Positions 60,741-64,000 of a stretch of 64,000 nucleotides of DNA are shown here, one piece after another. How positions within the stretch are numbered: position 1 is the stretch's first letter; the number at the start of each line of letters is the position of its first letter. This DNA comes from CBETVX01 sp965539935 (GTDB lineage Bacteria > Bacillota > Clostridia > Peptostreptococcales > Caminicellaceae): contig CBETVX010000006.1 of assembly GCA_965539935.1 (NCBI GenBank), forward strand, positions 13,217-77,216, written 5' to 3'. The translations under genes were made by a program, and so were the position numbers. Below the pieces are notes generated by a model, which made no database searches, was not told the DNA's origin, and saw only the letters and a list, made by a program, of their open reading frames with translations.

Positions 60741-60988
60741 CACAAATATATTATAGATATATAAGAGGGTAAAATTAGGTTTGAAGCTTGTATTGCTGTT
60801 ATAGGAAAAATATTTTGCTTCCAAAGAAAACGTTATTTAATATGTAATGGGCTAGAGATTTTAAACAATGAGTTGATAGAGATAAAAAATTACATACATA
60901 TTAGCTACTAATTTAGCTTAGGAAAAGGTTTGTTTGTGCTGTTGCACATTTAAAATAAACTAATATTAATTATGAAAGGGAGATGAAA

Positions 60989-62029
60989 ATGAAAAAGAAT
61001 ATTGCTATTTTATTAATTGCTTTACTTGCACTATCATTATTCACAGCATGTAGTCCAAAAGAACAGGCGACGGGTGCTAATCAACAAGAATCACCTAAAG
61101 AAGAAAACGTTAAGCCAGTTGTAATTCAAATAGGTTATGCAAATAATCCAGGTGAACCCCTTGACCTTGCTGTAAATGAATGGAAAAGACTTCTTGAAGA
61201 AAAAAGTAATGGAACTATGAAAATGGAAATATTCCCTTCAAGTCAGCTTGGATCTAAAAATGACTTGATAGATCAAATGTTAGCAGGAGATTCTGTAATA
61301 ACCCTTGCTGATGGAGCTTTTTATGCAGACCGTGGAGTTGAAGATTTTGGTATTGTATTTGGACCATATTTATTTGACACTTGGGAAGAATGTTGGAAAC
61401 TTATTGAGAGCGATTGGTATAAAGAACAGTCTGAAAAGCTAGAGGAAAAAGGATTAAAACTGTTAACTTCTAATTGGATGTATGGAGATCGTCATACACT
61501 TACAACTAAGCCAGTAAAGACAGTTGAAGACCTTAAAGGAATGAAGATACGTGTACCAAATAATACAATTCAAATAAAAGGATTTGAAGTATTGGGTGCA
61601 ACTCCAACTCCTATGGCCTTGGGAGAAGTATATACGGCATTACAACAAGGGACAATAGATGGTCTTGAAAATCCTTTAACAGTTCTTTATAATGGTAAAT
61701 TCCAGGAAGTTGCAAAATATTTAATATTAGATGGACATGTTAAAAACTTTACTACTTGGATTACTGGAACAGACTTCTTTAATAGTCTTACACCTGAGCA
61801 ACAACAAATATTAATTGAAACTGGTAATGAAGCAGGTATTTATAATAATACAATCCAAGAAAAAGTTGCTCAAGAGACACTTGAGAAGTTAAAGGAAGAA
61901 GGGGTAGAAGTTATAGACATCGATAAATCAGAATTTAAAGAAGCAGCAAAGGCTTTCTATTCACTTCCTGAAATCACATCTAAATGGTCCGATGGTTTAT
62001 ACGATAAAGTTAAAGAAGCTATGAAATAA
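60989..62029 (+). CDS. dctP: TRAP transporter solute-binding lipoprotein DctP
   Basis: A 346-residue extracytoplasmic receptor. A lipoprotein signal ends at Cys21 (LFTAC), so it is membrane-tethered. The DctP fold shows the conserved LKGMKIRVPNN with the carboxylate-binding Arg and LGEVYTALQQGTIDGLENP. Ligands are typically C4-dicarboxylates, sugar acids or other organic anions; not specified here. I chose ATG 60989, 6 nt after AAAGGGAG. It is first in dctPQM. Confidence 0.93.
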   Translation: MKKNIAILLIALLALSLFTACSPKEQATGANQQESPKEENVKPVVIQIGYANNPGEPLDLAVNEWKRLLEEKSNGTMKMEIFPSSQLGSKNDLIDQMLAGDSVITLADGAFYADRGVEDFGIVFGPYLFDTWEECWKLIESDWYKEQSEKLEEKGLKLLTSNWMYGDRHTLTTKPVKTVEDLKGMKIRVPNNTIQIKGFEVLGATPTPMALGEVYTALQQGTIDGLENPLTVLYNGKFQEVAKYLILDGHVKNFTTWITGTDFFNSLTPEQQQILIETGNEAGIYNNTIQEKVAQETLEKLKEEGVEVIDIDKSEFKEAAKAFYSLPEITSKWSDGLYDKVKEAMK

Positions 62030-62070
62030 TTTACTTATATACAAAAAGAAAACTAATACTATTTATTCAG

Positions 62071-62100
62071 TAACCGGAGGTATTATATGCCTCCGGGTTA
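62071..62100 (+). promoter_or_regulatory. hairpin between dctP and dctQ
   Basis: TAACCGGAGG pairs with CCTCCGGGTTA around a 9-nt loop, with one bulged base. There is no T tract. It probably protects the abundant dctP message or partly terminates, giving more binding protein than permease. Confidence 0.65.
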
Positions 62101-62123
62101 TGACTGAAAGGAGTAATTAAATC

Positions 62124-62642
62124 ATGACCAAAAGAAATATATTAAAATATTTATCTAATATAGATGTATTAATAGCTGGACTTTCATTAATCGTTCTTAT
62201 AGTAGTGACTTTTATGGGAGTTATTATGCGTTATTTTTTAAATGATCCTATAGTTTGGTTACAAGAGGTGCAATTATGGTGCTTTACATGGGTTGTGTTT
62301 TTTGGTTGCGGTACAGCCTTTCGAACAGGAAGTCATGTGGCCATAGAGGTATTAGTAGATAAAATGCCTCCTGCAATACAAAAGATAATAGAAGCTTTTG
62401 GATATATAGTAGTAATAACTGTTTTAACGTACTTTTTGATTCATGGTTCTAATTTAATAAAGCAGTTATATGATACAGGAAGAACTACTAATATCTTAGA
62501 TATTCCATATCCCATAATATATTCAGCCTTTCCAATAGGATGTGTTTTGATGATGATAAATTATACTATTGTTACCATTAAGGCACTGTTTACAGATAGA
62601 GATGAAGTAAAAGAAAGGTCGGTGGAATTAAATGGAAATTAA
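62124..62642 (+). CDS. dctQ: TRAP transporter small permease DctQ
   Basis: A 172-residue four-helix membrane protein. VIMRYFLNDPIVWLQEVQLW, FRTGSHVAIEVLVDKMP and PYPIIYSAFPIGC are typical of the family. It overlaps dctM by 11 bp. Confidence 0.93.
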   Translation: MTKRNILKYLSNIDVLIAGLSLIVLIVVTFMGVIMRYFLNDPIVWLQEVQLWCFTWVVFFGCGTAFRTGSHVAIEVLVDKMPPAIQKIIEAFGYIVVITVLTYFLIHGSNLIKQLYDTGRTTNILDIPYPIIYSAFPIGCVLMMINYTIVTIKALFTDRDEVKERSVELNGN

Positions 62643-63921
62643 TGTTGTTGCATTAGCTGCTTTAGTTATGATAGTCTTTTTGTTTATGAGAATTCCAGTA
62701 TTTGCTTCAGTTTTTGCAGGTTCAGTAGTTTATTTTGCATTAACACCTAATGTACCTACAAAAATAATTGCTCAGCGTGTTATTTCAGGTATTGAAAGTA
62801 TACCTCTCCTTGCTGTTCCTTTTTTTATTTGTGCTGGAGTGTATATGAATTATTCTGGAGTTACAAAACGAGTGATGAATTTTGCTGAAGCCCTTACAGG
62901 ACATATGTCTGGTGGACTGGCACAAGTTAATGTATTGTTATCAACTTTAATGGGTGGTCTATCAGGGTCTAATCTTGCAGATGCTGCAATGCAAGCCAAA
63001 ATGTTAGTTCCTGAAATGGAGAATAAAGGTTTTTCTAAAGAGTTTTCTTCAGTTGTTACAGCAACATCTGCAATGATTACACCTTTGATTCCACCGGGGA
63101 TAGCTATGATCATTTATGGGTCAATTGCAAATGTATCTATAGGAAAGCTATTTATTGCAGGAATAGGACCTGGACTACTACTATGTATTTCTATGATGAT
63201 ACTGGTTTCTATAATCTCAAAGAAAAGAGGGTATAACCCAGTTAGAAGTAGTTTCATTAAACCTAAAGAATTTATAATAGCATTAAGGGATGCTCTATTG
63301 CCATTATTTTTACCAGTGATAATCATTGGGGGGATAAGATTAGGCATTTTCACACCTACTGAGGCAGGTTCTGTAGCAATTATATATTCATTATTACTTG
63401 GATTTATCTATCGTGAAATGAAATTTAAGGATGTAGTAAAGGGAATATATGAAACCATCACTAGTACAGCCTCTATAATGCTTATAGTTGGTGCTGCTTC
63501 TGCTTTTGCGTGGATACTTACAAAGGAAAGAATACCTCAACAAATAACTGAAATGATTGTTAGTATGATATCAAATAAATATATTTTTCTTATAGCAGTA
63601 AATATATTTTTAATTATTGTTGGTATGTTTATTGAAGGTAATGCTGCTATGATTGTACTTGTACCATTATTAGCTCCAGTTGCTAAGGCATATGGCATTA
63701 ATGAAATCCAGTTTGCAATGATATTTATATTTAACATGGCCGTAGGATGTATTACACCTCCAATGGGTACCTTGATGTTTGTTACCTGTGGAATCACAAA
63801 ATGTAAGATTAATGATTTTATTAAAGAGGCAGTTCCCTTTTATATATTACTTATAATATGTCTAATGTTATTAACCTTTGTTCCAGTATTTTCTACTGGT
63901 GTAGTTGAGCTTTTCTATTAA
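62632..63921 (+). CDS. dctM: TRAP transporter large permease DctM
   Basis: A 429-residue membrane protein with about 12 helices, of the IT superfamily, which couples Na+ or H+ flow to uptake. GGLSGSNLADAAMQAKMLVPEM, LIPPGIAMIIYG and NMAVGCITPPMGTLMFV are family signatures. The gene is complete; the last 79 bases of the window after it are AT-rich and show no feature. Confidence 0.94.
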   Translation: MEINVVALAALVMIVFLFMRIPVFASVFAGSVVYFALTPNVPTKIIAQRVISGIESIPLLAVPFFICAGVYMNYSGVTKRVMNFAEALTGHMSGGLAQVNVLLSTLMGGLSGSNLADAAMQAKMLVPEMENKGFSKEFSSVVTATSAMITPLIPPGIAMIIYGSIANVSIGKLFIAGIGPGLLLCISMMILVSIISKKRGYNPVRSSFIKPKEFIIALRDALLPLFLPVIIIGGIRLGIFTPTEAGSVAIIYSLLLGFIYREMKFKDVVKGIYETITSTASIMLIVGAASAFAWILTKERIPQQITEMIVSMISNKYIFLIAVNIFLIIVGMFIEGNAAMIVLVPLLAPVAKAYGINEIQFAMIFIFNMAVGCITPPMGTLMFVTCGITKCKINDFIKEAVPFYILLIICLMLLTFVPVFSTGVVELFY

Positions 63922-64000
63922 ATATACTTTTTAAAAAGTAATTTTTCAAAAAACTAGAAAAAATCTTAAAAAATATGATATTTTGTAATAAAAAACCTAT

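Noticed and set aside
1..64000. Search for CRISPR arrays, insertion sequences, prophage or integrative elements
   Set aside because: No regularly spaced repeats, transposase, integrase or terminal inverted repeats were seen; gene order is that of a core chromosome.

Overview
This 64 kb window comes from the chromosome of a low-GC, endospore-forming, anaerobic Firmicute of the Clostridia/Tissierellia type. The evidence is AT-rich codon use, frequent GTG and TTG starts, strong AGGAGG ribosome sites, intrinsic terminators with T tracts, and the sporulation genes sigH, cwlD and a Spo0E-like gene. FAD-dependent thymidylate synthase ThyX is encoded, and TRAP and Na+-coupled type transporters are abundant. 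The genus cannot be fixed from the sequence alone. I saw no phage, IS element or CRISPR array; almost everything is vertically conserved core genome.

Layout. (1) 1-3.4 kb: tail of a probable mini-RNase III gene, a small membrane protein, thyX, rlmB, rae1/yacP and sigH. (2) 3.4-8.7 kb: tRNA-Thr, tuf copy 1, rpmG-secE-nusG-rplK-rplA, then rplJ-rplL behind its own promoter and L10 leader. (3) 8.7-12.7 kb: an accessory insert between rplL and rpoB, with a PAS/AAA+ sigma-54 activator, a consensus -24/-12 promoter, a KAS III-like condensing enzyme and an alpha/beta hydrolase. (4) 12.7-25.3 kb: rpoB-rpoC, an L7Ae K-turn protein, rpsL-rpsG-fusA and tuf copy 2, which is identical to copy 1 up to the last base of the stop codon. 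(5) 25.3-41.5 kb: the S10-spc-alpha ribosomal superoperon, from rpsJ to rplQ, including secY, adk, map, a KOW RNA-binding protein and infA. (6) 41.5-47 kb: a Trp T-box with a tryptophan transporter gene, the ECF transporter energising module, truA and rplM-rpsI. (7) 47-51.4 kb: a minus-strand acetyltransferase gene, a Spo0E-like gene, cwlD, a YvyF-like gene and asnB. (8) 51.4-64 kb: a transporter region with a CadC-type repressor and metal P-type ATPase, a Na+/Pi symporter behind a Pho box, a HEPN-like/CBS protein, an ArsB/NhaD permease, two orphan genes, a Mn2+ riboswitch with a CaCA exchanger, and a TRAP transporter dctPQM.

How the parts work together. Most of the window supplies translation and transcription (ribosomal proteins, RNA polymerase, elongation factors, Sec and NusG), with structured leaders at the expected autoregulation points before rplJ, rpsJ, rplC, rpsM and rplM. 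The accessory transporters each carry visible control DNA: a CadC operator, PhoP-type repeats, a yybP-ykoY aptamer with a competing terminator, and a palindrome at the TRAP promoter.

Most unusual signals. First, a cluster of DnaA boxes (four perfect TTATCCACA sites plus two with one mismatch in about 226 bp) lies just after cwlD. A further perfect box sits in the untranslated leader of the Spo0E-like gene on the other side of cwlD, next to a transcription attenuator. Second, a T-box is followed by a 13-nt perfect Shine-Dalgarno sequence and a UGA-interrupted, Trp-codon-rich mini-frame before the tryptophan transporter. Third, the nusG ribosome site is separated from its start codon by a long hairpin. 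Fourth, the sigma-54 condensing enzyme/hydrolase pair has no obvious known pathway.
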